Shown here: piece after piece, positions 1 through 8,625 of the stretch | Position numbering within the stretch: the first letter of the stretch is position 1 | Layout of the letters: each line of letters begins with the position of its first letter | Source: Halopseudomonas yangmingensis | Lineage (GTDB): Bacteria > Pseudomonadota > Gammaproteobacteria > Pseudomonadales > Pseudomonadaceae | Assembly (NCBI RefSeq): GCF_900114825.1 | Contig: NZ_FOUI01000007.1 | Coordinates: 1 to 64,000, forward strand | Length of the DNA: 64,000 nt | Direction of reading: 5' to 3' | Position numbers and translations under genes: made by a program | The notes under the pieces: model-generated | What the model was told of the DNA's origin: nothing | Database searches by the model: none | What the model saw: only the letters and a program-made list of their open reading frames with translations

Positions 1-54
1 GAAGCTGAGGCAAACTTCTACCAGCAACACACCGGTCAGGCCATGGCTGCCTGA
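1..54 (+). CDS. 3' end of a gene cut by the left window edge
   Basis: Frame 1 is open from the first base and stops with TGA at 52-54, giving a tail that ends in QQHTGQAMAA. Only 17 residues are visible, too few to name a family. It lies 59 bases upstream of a JAB-domain gene on the same strand, so the two may form an operon. JAB proteins of mobile islands are often coded next to an E1-like (ThiF) or E2-like protein, but nothing in these residues proves that here. Confidence 0.4.
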   Translation, partial: EAEANFYQQHTGQAMAA

Positions 55-113
55 CTTAAACGAAATGGCCTCCATAAAACCCGGTGTGATTCAGTACGCA
101 GGAAGGGAATGCG

Positions 114-821
114 ATGAAACCTTTGAACATTACCGTTGAAGACCATGCAGTGCCACAGTTGATCACCTCTGCATTGGAGGCCTACGAAATTGGGCGCACG
201 AGCCCGCGAAAGAAAGAAGACAAACTGGAAACCTTTGGCCTGCTTTGGGGGTATATGACCCCCGAGCGGGGCAATCGCCCCCCGCGGATTATCGTGACAA
301 CCGCCACTGTTGAAACATCGGCCCTGGTGACCAAAGGCTCGGCCAAGCCCGACCTGGGCTCACTGCGCATGAAAATGGAGTTTGTCACGCGCTACTGGCC
401 TCATCTTGAGGTAGTGGGCACCTTTCACTCCCACCCTTACGACTCATTAAGCGAGGCGCGCGAGTACAAAGGGTGGCAGGCATCCAGCCCGGAAACTGTT
501 GGGCCGAACCAGGGCGACACCGTGTTCTGGCCCTGGCTGCATGAAGAGCTTTTTCTGAATAACCCCTATCTAGGCCACCTGATTATCAGCGTGACCGCCC
601 TGCAAAAGACGGGCTGGGCGTTGCCGAAAGCGATTGAGGGCGACTCGGGTTTTGAACTGTCGCTAGGCAAAAGAAAGATCTGGATTACCAGTTACGCCAG
701 CGAGGCCATTGAGTACGAAGATGGGCCTGGGGCGCAGATGATGGACGCGCTCCCGGTGTTGGATATCCCGTCGATGACTCATCGAGCGATTGAGGGCAAT
801 TTTGCCCAGGCAAGCGACTGA
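114..821 (+). CDS. JAB/JAMM (Mov34/MPN/PAD-1) domain protein
   Basis: This 235-residue protein has a JAMM metalloprotease core: a Glu near residue 38 in ETFGLLWG, an HSHP motif near residues 104-107 after a hydrophobic strand (VVGTF), and a candidate third zinc ligand, Asp in PNQGD near residue 134. The spacing between HSH and that Asp is much longer than the usual seven residues plus SxxD, and the usual Ser is Asn, so this is a divergent subtype. JAMM enzymes cut isopeptide or peptide bonds after ubiquitin-like proteins. The start ATG at 114 follows a purine-rich GGAAGGGAA site. The neighbours are an unidentified upstream gene and a downstream type I modification system, which suggests a defence or conjugation role; this is inferred from context only. 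Confidence 0.75.
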   Translation: MKPLNITVEDHAVPQLITSALEAYEIGRTSPRKKEDKLETFGLLWGYMTPERGNRPPRIIVTTATVETSALVTKGSAKPDLGSLRMKMEFVTRYWPHLEVVGTFHSHPYDSLSEAREYKGWQASSPETVGPNQGDTVFWPWLHEELFLNNPYLGHLIISVTALQKTGWALPKAIEGDSGFELSLGKRKIWITSYASEAIEYEDGPGAQMMDALPVLDIPSMTHRAIEGNFAQASD

Positions 822-1198
822 CCCCTAAAACCCTTGGGCTTAATGGGTAAGAGGCCGCTATGCCTCTTGCCTTAAAGCTGGAGGAGCAGGGCTTCACTCA
901 AACTAGCCTTGGCAAAGTGCCAAAGAAGAGGCTGCCTGGCTTAAACGCTGCGTATTGCTGGGCGGGGAAACTGGCCGCACTGACAGAAACTATTGGCTAT
1001 GGCTTTACCCCTGTGCGGCCAGTGGATAAGGTGACGAGCATCACAGCATGGCAGGCCGCGGTATCCCAGGGATGGCCTCTCCAATCGTATTGGCACACAG
1101 CCCAATACGCGTCACACAGCCATCCCCCACGCCCTTTGCCATCACCGTTTTTAGCATCGGCGCGCCGCCAATATGCAGCGCGTATTGAGGAGTGTTGT
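822..1198. other. Gap between the JAB gene and hsdM
   Basis: An open frame runs from 860 into hsdM, but its first 113 residues look non-coding: odd composition, no recognisable domain and no good ribosome site at 860. By contrast, ATG at 1199 follows AGGAG with good spacing and begins a winged-helix-like segment seen at the start of some HsdM proteins. I therefore treat this stretch as the leader and promoter region of hsdM. No clear promoter or terminator hairpin stands out. Confidence 0.5.
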
Positions 1199-3139
1199 AT
1201 GAGTGGTTTAGCCCAACTTGGCGAAGCCCTGCTGGCCGCAGTGCCGGTAGATGGCAGCAGCATTGGCAATCAAACCTTGTTTGAGCGGCTAAAGGCGCAG
1301 TTGCCGGAGATCAGTGAAGAGCAGCTCTGGGCAGCCCGCGATGCGCTGATCGAGCAGGGCGTGCTGGTCAAAGGCCGTGGCCGCGGTGGTTCGGTATTGC
1401 GCGCGCAAGCATCCGGCAGCAGCCTGGCGGATCAGGTGTTGAACAAGGCCCGTGAACGTATGGCACCGGTAAGTACCGAAGAGGTCTCTGCCGGTTATGT
1501 GGTGCAAGCCGCCGCAGCGGTGAAAAAGGCCAAAGCGCCCAAGCAGCAAGCCACCAGCATTGAGGCCATGGAGAAAACCCTCTGGGCCACCGCTGACAAG
1601 CTGCGCGCCAATATGGACGCCGCCGAGTACAAGCACATCGTGCTCGGGCTGATCTTCCTCAAGTACATCTCCGACAGTTTTGCCGGCCGTCGCGAGGAGC
1701 TTACGCACAAGCTGCTGGATGAAAACGACGACTACTACCTGGGTGCTCACGCCCTTGACGGCAGTGACCCGGAAGCCCTCAACGCCGAGCTGGAAGACCG
1801 CGACTACTACCGCGAGGTCAACGTGTTCTGGGTGCCGGAAGTGGCGCGCTGGGAGTCGATCCGCGCCGCGGCCAAGCAGGTGGATATCGGCAAGCGTATC
1901 GACGATGCCCTGGCCGCTATCGAGGCAGAAAACCCACGGCTGAAAAACATCCTCGACAAACGCTACGCCCGCGCCCAGTTGCCGGATGGCAAGCTCGGTG
2001 AGCTGGTGGATTTGATCTCCACCATCGGCTTTGGTGACGACACCAGCAAAGCCCGCGACCTGCTCGGCCAGGTGTATGAATACTTCCTCGGTCAGTTCGC
2101 CAGCGCCGAAGGCAAGCGCGGCGGGCAGTTCTACACGCCAGCCAGCATCGTGAAAAGCCTGGTGGCGGTGCTTAACCCGCACCACGGCAAGGTGTATGAC
2201 CCCTGCTGCGGTTCGGGCGGTATGTTTGTGCAGTCCGAGAAATTTATCGAAGCCCACGGCGGCAAGCTGGGCGATGTGTCCATCTATGGCCAGGAAGCCA
2301 ACCCCACCACCTGGCGCTTGGCGGCAATGAACCTGGCCATTCGCGGCATCGATTTCAATCTAGGCAAAGAGCCGGCCGACACCTTTGTTCGCAACCAGCA
2401 CTCAGATCTGCGTGCCGACTTTGTGCTGGCCAACCCGCCGTTCAATATCAGCGACTGGTGGCATGGCAGCCTGGAAGGTGACCCGCGCTGGGTGTATGGC
2501 ACGCCGCCGCAAGGCAACGCCAACTACGCCTGGCTGCAACACATGCTCTACCACCTCAAGCCCAATGGCCGCGCCGGTATCGTGCTGGCCAACGGCTCTA
2601 TGAGCTCCAGCCAGAACAGCGAAGGCGATATCCGCAGAGCCATGGTCGAAGCCGACGTGGTGGAAGTGATGGTCGCGCTGCCCGGCCAGCTGTTCTTTAA
2701 CACGCAGATTCCCGCTTGCTTGTGGTTCCTCGCCAAACAGAAAGCCGCCCGCCCCGGCGAAGTGCTGTTTATCGACGCGCGCAAACTCGGCACCAGCGTC
2801 AGCCGCGTGCAGATCGAACTGACTGATGCCGATATCGAACGCATCGCGCAAACCGTCGCCAACTGGCGCGGCGAGCCGCTGGATGTGGGCGGTGAGATTG
2901 CCGAATACCAGGACATCGCTGGCTTCTGCCGCAGCGTCAAACTGGCCGAAATCGCCGAGCATGGCCATGTGCTGACGCCGGGCCGTTATGTCGGTGCCGA
3001 AGAGGTAGAGGATGACGACGAAGCCTTTGCCGAGAAGATGCAGCGGCTGACCAAACAGCTGGGTGAGCAGATGCAGAAGGGCGCGGAGCTCGACCAGTTG
3101 ATCCGGCAGAAGCTGGGGGGGCTGGGGTATGAGTTCTGA
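1199..3139 (+). CDS. hsdM: Type I restriction-modification system, N6-adenine methyltransferase subunit
   Basis: HsdM transfers a methyl group from S-adenosylmethionine to adenine at the site chosen by HsdS. The 646-residue protein has an N-terminal winged-helix-like extension (residues 1-70), then the helical HsdM N domain, a GQFYTPAS segment near 308, AdoMet motif I DPCCGSGG near 334 and the catalytic NPPF near 411. It is longer than the common 500-residue HsdM because of the N-terminal extension. The start at ATG 1199 is preceded by AGGAG; a longer frame from 860 is rejected. It overlaps hsdS by 11 bases, so the two are translationally coupled. A full hsdR is not present in the window, only a 3' remnant at 6494-7051. 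Confidence 0.93.
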   Translation: MSGLAQLGEALLAAVPVDGSSIGNQTLFERLKAQLPEISEEQLWAARDALIEQGVLVKGRGRGGSVLRAQASGSSLADQVLNKARERMAPVSTEEVSAGYVVQAAAAVKKAKAPKQQATSIEAMEKTLWATADKLRANMDAAEYKHIVLGLIFLKYISDSFAGRREELTHKLLDENDDYYLGAHALDGSDPEALNAELEDRDYYREVNVFWVPEVARWESIRAAAKQVDIGKRIDDALAAIEAENPRLKNILDKRYARAQLPDGKLGELVDLISTIGFGDDTSKARDLLGQVYEYFLGQFASAEGKRGGQFYTPASIVKSLVAVLNPHHGKVYDPCCGSGGMFVQSEKFIEAHGGKLGDVSIYGQEANPTTWRLAAMNLAIRGIDFNLGKEPADTFVRNQHSDLRADFVLANPPFNISDWWHGSLEGDPRWVYGTPPQGNANYAWLQHMLYHLKPNGRAGIVLANGSMSSSQNSEGDIRRAMVEADVVEVMVALPGQLFFNTQIPACLWFLAKQKAARPGEVLFIDARKLGTSVSRVQIELTDADIERIAQTVANWRGEPLDVGGEIAEYQDIAGFCRSVKLAEIAEHGHVLTPGRYVGAEEVEDDDEAFAEKMQRLTKQLGEQMQKGAELDQLIRQKLGGLGYEF

Positions 3140-4463
3140 GTGGATACCAACTACCCTCGGAGCGATATGCAGCGCCCAGGGTGGAGCGATTCAGACAGGC
3201 CCTTTTGGTAGTCAATTACACACATCGGATTACAAGGAACTAGGCGTGCCCGTCGTGATGCCGACAAATATCGGCGACGGTGGTATAGCAACTGAAGGAA
3301 TTGCGCGAATTGGGCAGGAGGATGTCGAAAGACTTCAGCAGCACAAGCTGCAGTTGGACGACATAGTTTTCAGCCGCCGTGGTGATGTTACGAAGAATGC
3401 TTTGGTGCGAGAGCATGAGGTCGGCTGGCTCTGTGGGACTGGTTGCCTCAAAGTTCGGCTGGGTGATCAGAGAATTGCTGATGCCAAGTTTATTTCTTAC
3501 TGCTTACGACTACCTGATACGAAGGAGTGGCTGATACGGCATGCCGTCGGTGCCACGATGCCCAACCTGAATACAGGAATTCTTTCGGTTGTCCCCATTA
3601 CTTTGCCGCCGCTCTCGCTGCAAGTCGCAATTGCTGAGCTTCTTGGGGCTCTCGACGATCGCATCACCCTGCTACGCGAAACCAACGCCACCCTGGAAGC
3701 GATCGCCCAAGCGCTGTTCAAATCCTGGTTCGTCGATTTCGACACCGTGCTCGCCAAGGCCGAAGGCCGGCAGCCGGAAGGCATGGACGCCGCCACCGCC
3801 GCCCTGTTCCCCGATAGCTTCGAAGAGTCCGAACTGGGCTTGGTGCCGAAGGGGTGGCGGTGGGCTGCCTTGGCTGACGCCTACGAAATGAATCCGGCGC
3901 GTAAGTTAAAGAAAGGCGAAGTCGCCCCTTATCTCGATATGTCCAGTGCACCCACCAGTGGGCACTGCTCGGAAGCATATGTTCAACGCGAAATGGGCTC
4001 AGGTGCCAAGTTCACTAACGGCGACACGCTGTTGGCTCGCATCACGCCCTGCTTAGAGAACGGTAAGTCGGCCTTCGTAGACTTTTTGGATGATGGTCAA
4101 AATGGGTGGGGATCAACTGAGTTCATAGTGCTGCGCCCTAAAGCACCTCTGCCTGAGTACCACGGCTATTTGCTGGCTAGGCACACACAGTTCCGCGATT
4201 TCGCTGTTCAATGCATGTCCGGCACCAGCGGTAGGCAGCGAATCCAGAACGACATGCTGGGAAGGTTTCTTCTGGCGCTTCCTACAGAGTCAGTGGCAAA
4301 TGCATTTTCTGATTTTGTCATGCCTATTCAGAAATCAATTACGGCGAACCATAAGCAAGCCCAAACCCTCGGCCTGCTGCGCGATACCCTCTTACCCCGC
4401 CTAATCTCCGGCCAACTGCGCTTGCCCGACGCAGAGCAGTCTATGAGTGAGGCGCTGACATGA
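3129..4463 (+). CDS. hsdS: Type I restriction-modification system, specificity subunit
   Basis: HsdS carries two target recognition domains that each read half of a split DNA site. Here TRD1 spans about residues 1-180 and TRD2 about 235-425. They are separated by a conserved helical spacer beginning [16 protein letters not shown] and followed by a similar spacer ending in [10 protein letters not shown], the usual circular arrangement. The TRD-coding DNA is visibly more AT-rich than the conserved spacers, as expected when TRDs are swapped by recombination. Its stop overlaps the start of the downstream nuclease gene (ATGA), so all three genes are probably one transcript. The recognition sequence cannot be deduced by eye. 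Confidence 0.92.
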   Translation: MSSEWIPTTLGAICSAQGGAIQTGPFGSQLHTSDYKELGVPVVMPTNIGDGGIATEGIARIGQEDVERLQQHKLQLDDIVFSRRGDVTKNALVREHEVGWLCGTGCLKVRLGDQRIADAKFISYCLRLPDTKEWLIRHAVGATMPNLNTGILSVVPITLPPLSLQVAIAELLGALDDRITLLRETNATLEAIAQALFKSWFVDFDTVLAKAEGRQPEGMDAATAALFPDSFEESELGLVPKGWRWAALADAYEMNPARKLKKGEVAPYLDMSSAPTSGHCSEAYVQREMGSGAKFTNGDTLLARITPCLENGKSAFVDFLDDGQNGWGSTEFIVLRPKAPLPEYHGYLLARHTQFRDFAVQCMSGTSGRQRIQNDMLGRFLLALPTESVANAFSDFVMPIQKSITANHKQAQTLGLLRDTLLPRLISGQLRLPDAEQSMSEALT

Positions 4464-5707
4464 GCACCCCGGCCACCATTATCGATCTGCTCGATGCCGT
4501 GCGTATTCGTGCGGCATCCCTGGCCGAAGCCAAACAGCGTTACGCCGCTGAGTTGGCCCCGGACTTTAACCTGGTGGATCACCTGCGCAATAACGAGGTG
4601 GCACTGTCGCGCTACCTCGGCCTGTTGTTGGATACAAAAGGCGTGCACGGCCAGGGCGAACTGTTTTTGCGCGGCTTACTGCAACGCCTGGGGCAACCCG
4701 GTTTTCAGCCGCAGGATCTGCTGCGCGTTGAGCTGGAACAACGCACCCACAGCGGCCGCTTCCTCGATATTTACCTTGAGTTTCGCGGTGGCGTGATCGG
4801 CATCGAAAACAAGCCGTGGGCCGCCGACCAGGACAAGCAGCTCGAAGACTACGCGCGCTTTCTGCAGCTGTCGGCCCGAGGTGGGCAGTGGCTGCTGGTA
4901 TATGCCTGCAACTGGGACCCTTCCGAAGCCAGTTTGAGCGAGGATCAGCGCAAGGCGCTGGAGCAAACCGGCAACTTCTTGCGCCTGGATTTTTTACGGA
5001 TTGCCGAATGGCTGGATGACAGCGCCTGCCACACCCGCGCCCCTAAAGTGCGGCTGTTTGTAGAAGCCCTCAGCGCCTACGTGCGCCAGCAGGTTAATGG
5101 AGAAAGTGACGTGAGCGAGGCCGAACAAATCAAGGCGGTGATCCTGCAAAAGCCGGAACACCTGGAAGCCGCACTCAAAGTGGCGCAGTCCATCGAACAG
5201 GTAAAAGCCCAGCTGCTAGCCGAGTTCAAACGCAGCCTGGAAAACGCCCTTGCAGCGCATAGCTTGGGTTTGGCATGGGAAGACCAACCGCTGTCCAGCG
5301 GGCTCGCTTGCGCCGGCTTTGGCGTAAAGCTGCACAAGGCGCATCAACTGCAGCTGCGCTTTGAGTTCGGTGCTGCACGGTTAAACGCGCTGGTGTGGGG
5401 CATTTGCCGCGACAACGCCAAGATCGAACTGAACCAAACCGACGCCGAGATTGTAGCTGCCGCCATGGATAGCGCCTTTGGCCCCGGCACTAAAAGTTTG
5501 CTCGCGTGGCCCTGGATACCCAACGCGGTTATTCGCGCCAGCGTATTGCACGACAACGAACGCAACTGGGCGACGGCTGCTGAGCCATGGCTGAGCATGC
5601 AGGATCACAGCGAGCAGGGCTTTGTTAAGCGCATCGTTCAACTCGCGCTTAAAACCCAGCAAGCGCTGGCCGGTGCGCACGATGCGATGTGCCTGCGTGA
5701 GCGTTAA
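4460..5707 (+). CDS. PD-(D/E)XK nuclease superfamily protein
   Basis: This 415-residue protein contains an N-terminal nuclease core with Asp in FLDIYLEF near residue 103 and an E-x-K element in GIENKPWA near residues 115-117, fitting the PD-(D/E)XK fold (family like PF14281). The C-terminal half is helical with no recognised domain. The gene starts inside the hsdS stop codon (ATGA overlap), so its product is made with HsdM and HsdS. Possible roles are an accessory or replacement nuclease for the damaged hsdR, or an independent defence nuclease. The family placement is from the motif; the role is inference. Confidence 0.75.
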   Translation: MSTPATIIDLLDAVRIRAASLAEAKQRYAAELAPDFNLVDHLRNNEVALSRYLGLLLDTKGVHGQGELFLRGLLQRLGQPGFQPQDLLRVELEQRTHSGRFLDIYLEFRGGVIGIENKPWAADQDKQLEDYARFLQLSARGGQWLLVYACNWDPSEASLSEDQRKALEQTGNFLRLDFLRIAEWLDDSACHTRAPKVRLFVEALSAYVRQQVNGESDVSEAEQIKAVILQKPEHLEAALKVAQSIEQVKAQLLAEFKRSLENALAAHSLGLAWEDQPLSSGLACAGFGVKLHKAHQLQLRFEFGAARLNALVWGICRDNAKIELNQTDAEIVAAAMDSAFGPGTKSLLAWPWIPNAVIRASVLHDNERNWATAAEPWLSMQDHSEQGFVKRIVQLALKTQQALAGAHDAMCLRER

Positions 5708-5901
5708 AAAACAGATGAATAGTTAGTTTCAAGTAAAGCTAGGCCTCTGGATTCGAAGTGGTTGGACCTTTGGGATAAGGCAACGCCAAAGACGCTGATT
5801 TCCCTTTTGACTTAGATAGTGATCGACTGCTGGATGTCGATGCTGCTGCAATCTCCCTTGCGGCATGTCGCGACCACCCGGGCACCCATGGAACTGAGCA
5901 G

Positions 5902-6516
5902 ATGAGCCATTACCAGCCACCGTTAACTGTGACACCGCACATGCTGGCGCTGGTTGCCGAGATCAGCGAGCAAGTCGGGTTGCTATCTGCCCAGCGTGAT
6001 GGCGCGCTGACGCCGCAGCTGCGCCGCGGCAATCGCATTCGCACCATTCAGGCCTCGCTGGCCATTGAGAACAACACCCTGAGCGTCGAACAGGTAACTG
6101 CACTGCTAGATGGCAAACGGGTAATGGGCCTTCCGCGTGAGATTCAGGAAGTTCGCAATGCCTTTGCCACCTATGACGCCATGCATGGCTGGCGCCCCGA
6201 TAGCCAAGATGACCTGTTAGCGGCCCACGGGTTGCTGATGCAGGGTTTGATCGACGACGCCGGCCGCTATCGTCAGGGCGGAGTGGGGATTTACCGCGAG
6301 GGGCGTTTGCTGCATATGGCTCCACCGGTCAGCCGTGTTGCTTCCTTGGTGCAAGACTTGCTGAATTGGCTCGGCTCAACTGATTGGCATCCGCTGATTG
6401 CCAGTTGTGTGTTCCATTACGAGTTTGAATTTATCCATCCGTTCGCCGACGGCAACGGGCGCATGGGGCGACTGTGGCAGACGCTGATCCTCAGCCAATA
6501 TCGGCCTGCTGGATGA
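5902..6516 (+). pseudogene. Fic-domain protein, truncated at its C terminus
   Basis: Fic proteins transfer AMP or other groups to target hydroxyls. The core motif HPFADGNGR near residue 178 is intact, and an inhibitory-helix motif of the S-x-x-x-E-N type (SLAIEN, about residues 52-57) lies N-terminal, as in self-inhibited class II Fic proteins. After RLWQTLILSQ the expected C-terminal helices and winged helix are missing: the frame runs into sequence matching the end of hsdR and stops at 6516. Full-length relatives have about 370 residues; this has 204. The catalytic loop is complete, so residual activity is possible. The 194 bases upstream hold no other gene I can support. Confidence 0.8.
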
Positions 6517-7051
6517 CGAGTTCCTCGCCGAGGTGCGCAACCTGCCAGAGAAGAACCTAGCCGTTGAGCTGCTGGAGCGCCTGCTGGAAGGTGAGATCAA
6601 GAGCAAGTTCGCCAGTAACCTGGCCCAGGAGAAGAAGTTCTCCGAGCTGCTCGACAGCGTGATCAAGCGCTACCAGAACCGCTCCATCGAAACTGCCCAG
6701 GTCATCGAAGAATTGATCGAGATGGCCAAGAAGTTCGCTGCTGCCAGCAAGCGCGGTGATGAACTGGGCCTGAATGATGATGAGCTGGCCTTCTACGATG
6801 CCCTGGCTAATAACGAAGCTTCGGTGCGCGAGCTGGGTGACGAGATTCTCGCCAAGATTGCCCACGAGCTCACCGACAGCCTTCGGCAGAACGTAACGGT
6901 GGATTGGAGCAACCGCGACAGCGTGCGCGCTAAGCTGCGGCTGCTGGTTAAACGCATTCTTCGTAAATATAAATATCCACCGGATCAGCAGGAGGAGGCG
7001 GCCCAGCTGGTGCTGATGCAGGCTGAGACGCTTTGTGAGGCGTGGATGTAA
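6494..7051 (+). pseudogene. hsdR: 3' remnant of a type I restriction endonuclease gene
   Basis: The frame continuing from about 6494 reads NIGLLDDEFLAEVR followed by NLPEKNLAVELLERLL, the C-terminal helical domain of HsdR (DUF3387 type), and runs to a normal stop at 7051. The nuclease and helicase parts are absent. The 5' boundary coincides with the point where the Fic gene loses homology, so a deletion has joined the two genes near 6495. A GTG at 6533 could start a 172-residue fragment, but no function is expected. The loss means that HsdM and HsdS can act only as a methylase unless a restriction subunit is supplied from elsewhere. Confidence 0.85.
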
Positions 7052-7053
7052 CG

Positions 7054-7149
7054 ATGGAGAACAAGCAAGGATCGCTGTTTGACCAAGCGCCTCAAGCCAG
7101 ATTTATTTGCTGCTGCTGGCATCTGTTGGACGTATCCGACCAGGTGTGA
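7054..7149 (+). pseudogene. Short open frame after the hsdR remnant, probably a truncated gene
   Basis: ATG at 7054 follows the hsdR stop directly and opens 31 codons beginning MENKQGSLFDQAPQA, then low-quality residues rich in Cys and Trp up to TGA at 7147-7149. The first 15 residues look like a genuine protein start placed as the next gene in the hsd operon. The rest looks like out-of-frame or replaced sequence. I cannot name a family. Confidence 0.3.
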
Positions 7150-7260
7150 CAGGCTCGAACCGGCCAGCGACTGAACAGTACTCTAAATAAATTCTTCCCA
7201 TTGTCGCTTCATTTTTTTACTTATGTCCGAAAACAAGGGCATGCTCTTTTTAGCGGCTAT

Positions 7261-7292
7261 AATAAATCCCCCAGCGGGGCCGGGGGGTTATT
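7261..7292 (-). terminator. Hairpin downstream of the secreted-protein gene
   Basis: ATCCCCC pairs with GGGGGGTTAT around a GC-rich loop. Read on the minus strand the stem is followed by TTTATTA. It lies 50 bases beyond the end of the minus-strand gene at 7342-8121 and could stop its transcript. Confidence 0.45.
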
Positions 7293-7341
7293 GAGCGGCG
7301 ATATCGGCAAGTTTAACTATGGCAGTTACTTGTTGAGGGGG

Positions 7342-8121
7342 TCAGCGACGTAAGCCGACTGGTTTATGGTTCTTGTCGTAACAAATTGGGTAGTCACAAG
7401 TACCACCAGCTGCATCGACTTTATCTTCGTCGACGTAGGGTAGGTATTTGTGAAGGTCATCAATCGATACGGGTTCGTTGTTGATATAACATTCATCATC
7501 CATGCGAGGGTTACACCAGGCTTCGGTTACTTTTGTGATGGCTGAGGGTTTATTGCCACCCTTCTTATCTTGAAGGTATTTATCGACACCACCTTCGTAG
7601 AACGCCCCTACAATGCGGTTAGCGCCTTCTTCATCCCTTCCAGTGCGACGTAACCATTTATGCAGCAGATCTCCGACCTGAACATACGACAGGTTCTGAC
7701 TGCTGTATTCTTGGTATTTGTCATGACGATACACGACCGGCATTCCGTCGGAGGTTGTTTGGATAAAGTATCCGAATGGAATTGCAGGTTTTAATTCCCC
7801 ATTCCAATAACCAACCTGTCGATTATCGATATAACACTCTCCATCGACACAGTTTGCGTTTTGGAATGTAAAGATACGAACATTGGCACCTCGCTGCGAG
7901 TCCCAAAGTACACGAGTTTCATCGGGGAATCCAAGGCGGCACGTGATGTGACCATATTGACCTTGAATTATTTTCCGGCAAGTCATTGCTTCAGGTAGTG
8001 CATCAAGGTCTGTGAAATCACGTAACCCCAAGATCGCATTGTTGAGTGCAAATGCGTTGTTGCTGACAATAATTCCGACAAATGACATGGTGAAGACTAA
8101 CGCATAGAAGATTTTTTTCAT
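7342..8121 (-). CDS. Secreted protein of unknown function with paired cysteines
   Basis: The 259-residue protein starts with a classical signal peptide (KK, hydrophobic core, NNAFA with cleavage likely after residue 25). The mature part has eight cysteines. Two local repeats share an ECYI(D/N)N core: one as CVDGECYIDN in the middle and one as DDECYINN near the C terminus, with a third related CDYPICYDK at the end. This suggests small disulfide-stabilised units in the periplasm or outside the cell. No family was recognised. It is on the opposite strand to the hsd cluster, and its DNA is more AT-rich than the core genes, fitting an accessory gene. Confidence 0.75.
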   Translation of the reverse strand: MKKIFYALVFTMSFVGIIVSNNAFALNNAILGLRDFTDLDALPEAMTCRKIIQGQYGHITCRLGFPDETRVLWDSQRGANVRIFTFQNANCVDGECYIDNRQVGYWNGELKPAIPFGYFIQTTSDGMPVVYRHDKYQEYSSQNLSYVQVGDLLHKWLRRTGRDEEGANRIVGAFYEGGVDKYLQDKKGGNKPSAITKVTEAWCNPRMDDECYINNEPVSIDDLHKYLPYVDEDKVDAAGGTCDYPICYDKNHKPVGLRR

Positions 8122-8210
8122 GATGACTTCCTGTTTTGTTGTCTATGGTTTTATGTATATTTGTGCAAGTCTTGAGTTTATTGTTTTTTTTAGGTGATCC
8201 TAAGGATAGT

Positions 8211-8307
8211 CTGAAAAAGCCTCCTCTCGTCGCTCCCGCTGAGGCGGGGACTCAGACAGTTCGTGGGCCATTGATTACCATCTGTGCGGGAATGACGGCT
8301 TTTTCAG
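8211..8307. repeat. Short inverted-repeat element with CTGAAAAAGCC ends
   Basis: CTGAAAAAGCC at 8211-8221 is the exact reverse complement of GGCTTTTTCAG at 8297-8307. The interior carries CTCCCGCTGAGGCGGGGACTC and GCGGGAATGACGG, which resemble the widespread dispersed repeat with CCCGCG-type hairpins seen between bacterial genes. No open frame is supported. It is probably a miniature inverted-repeat or REP-like element. Confidence 0.6.
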
Positions 8308-8617
8308 AGTTTTTATAATTTCCAGTTATGTGGTCATGTCGATTTCGTGATCAGTTTCGTAGATGGGTAGGCCTGTTAGATTCCATTAGTACGTAAAATT
8401 AACACTGCTGCCTGCAAGGCTTCTGGGTCAGGGGGCGACTTCAGCCCAAATGCCTATAATAGCAGTCGGGATGCTGCCATCGTGTAGATTCCATTCATTC
8501 TCGGTTACGCCATGCAATAATCTGGTCAAGCGGATCAGCCCTCTTGCGGCATTCTTAATAAGGCATGGCTGGAGTTTTATATAGGACATTTTCTGTTCAT
8601 CGTTATGTTCCCTATCG
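8308..8617. other. Gene-free stretch left of the insertion sequence
   Basis: No frame here has a credible start, composition or domain. The short frame from 8565 crosses into the insertion sequence and is not a gene. I see no convincing promoter, RNA or repeat. Confidence 0.5.
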
Positions 8618-8625
8618 AGTTAAGT

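Noticed and set aside
860..1198. N-terminal extension of hsdM from ATG 860
   Set aside because: The extra 113 residues have no domain and odd composition, and ATG 1199 has a proper AGGAG site and a family-like start.
1289..2257. 322-codon minus-strand frame inside hsdM
   Set aside because: Antisense shadow of hsdM; no ribosome site and no recognisable domain.
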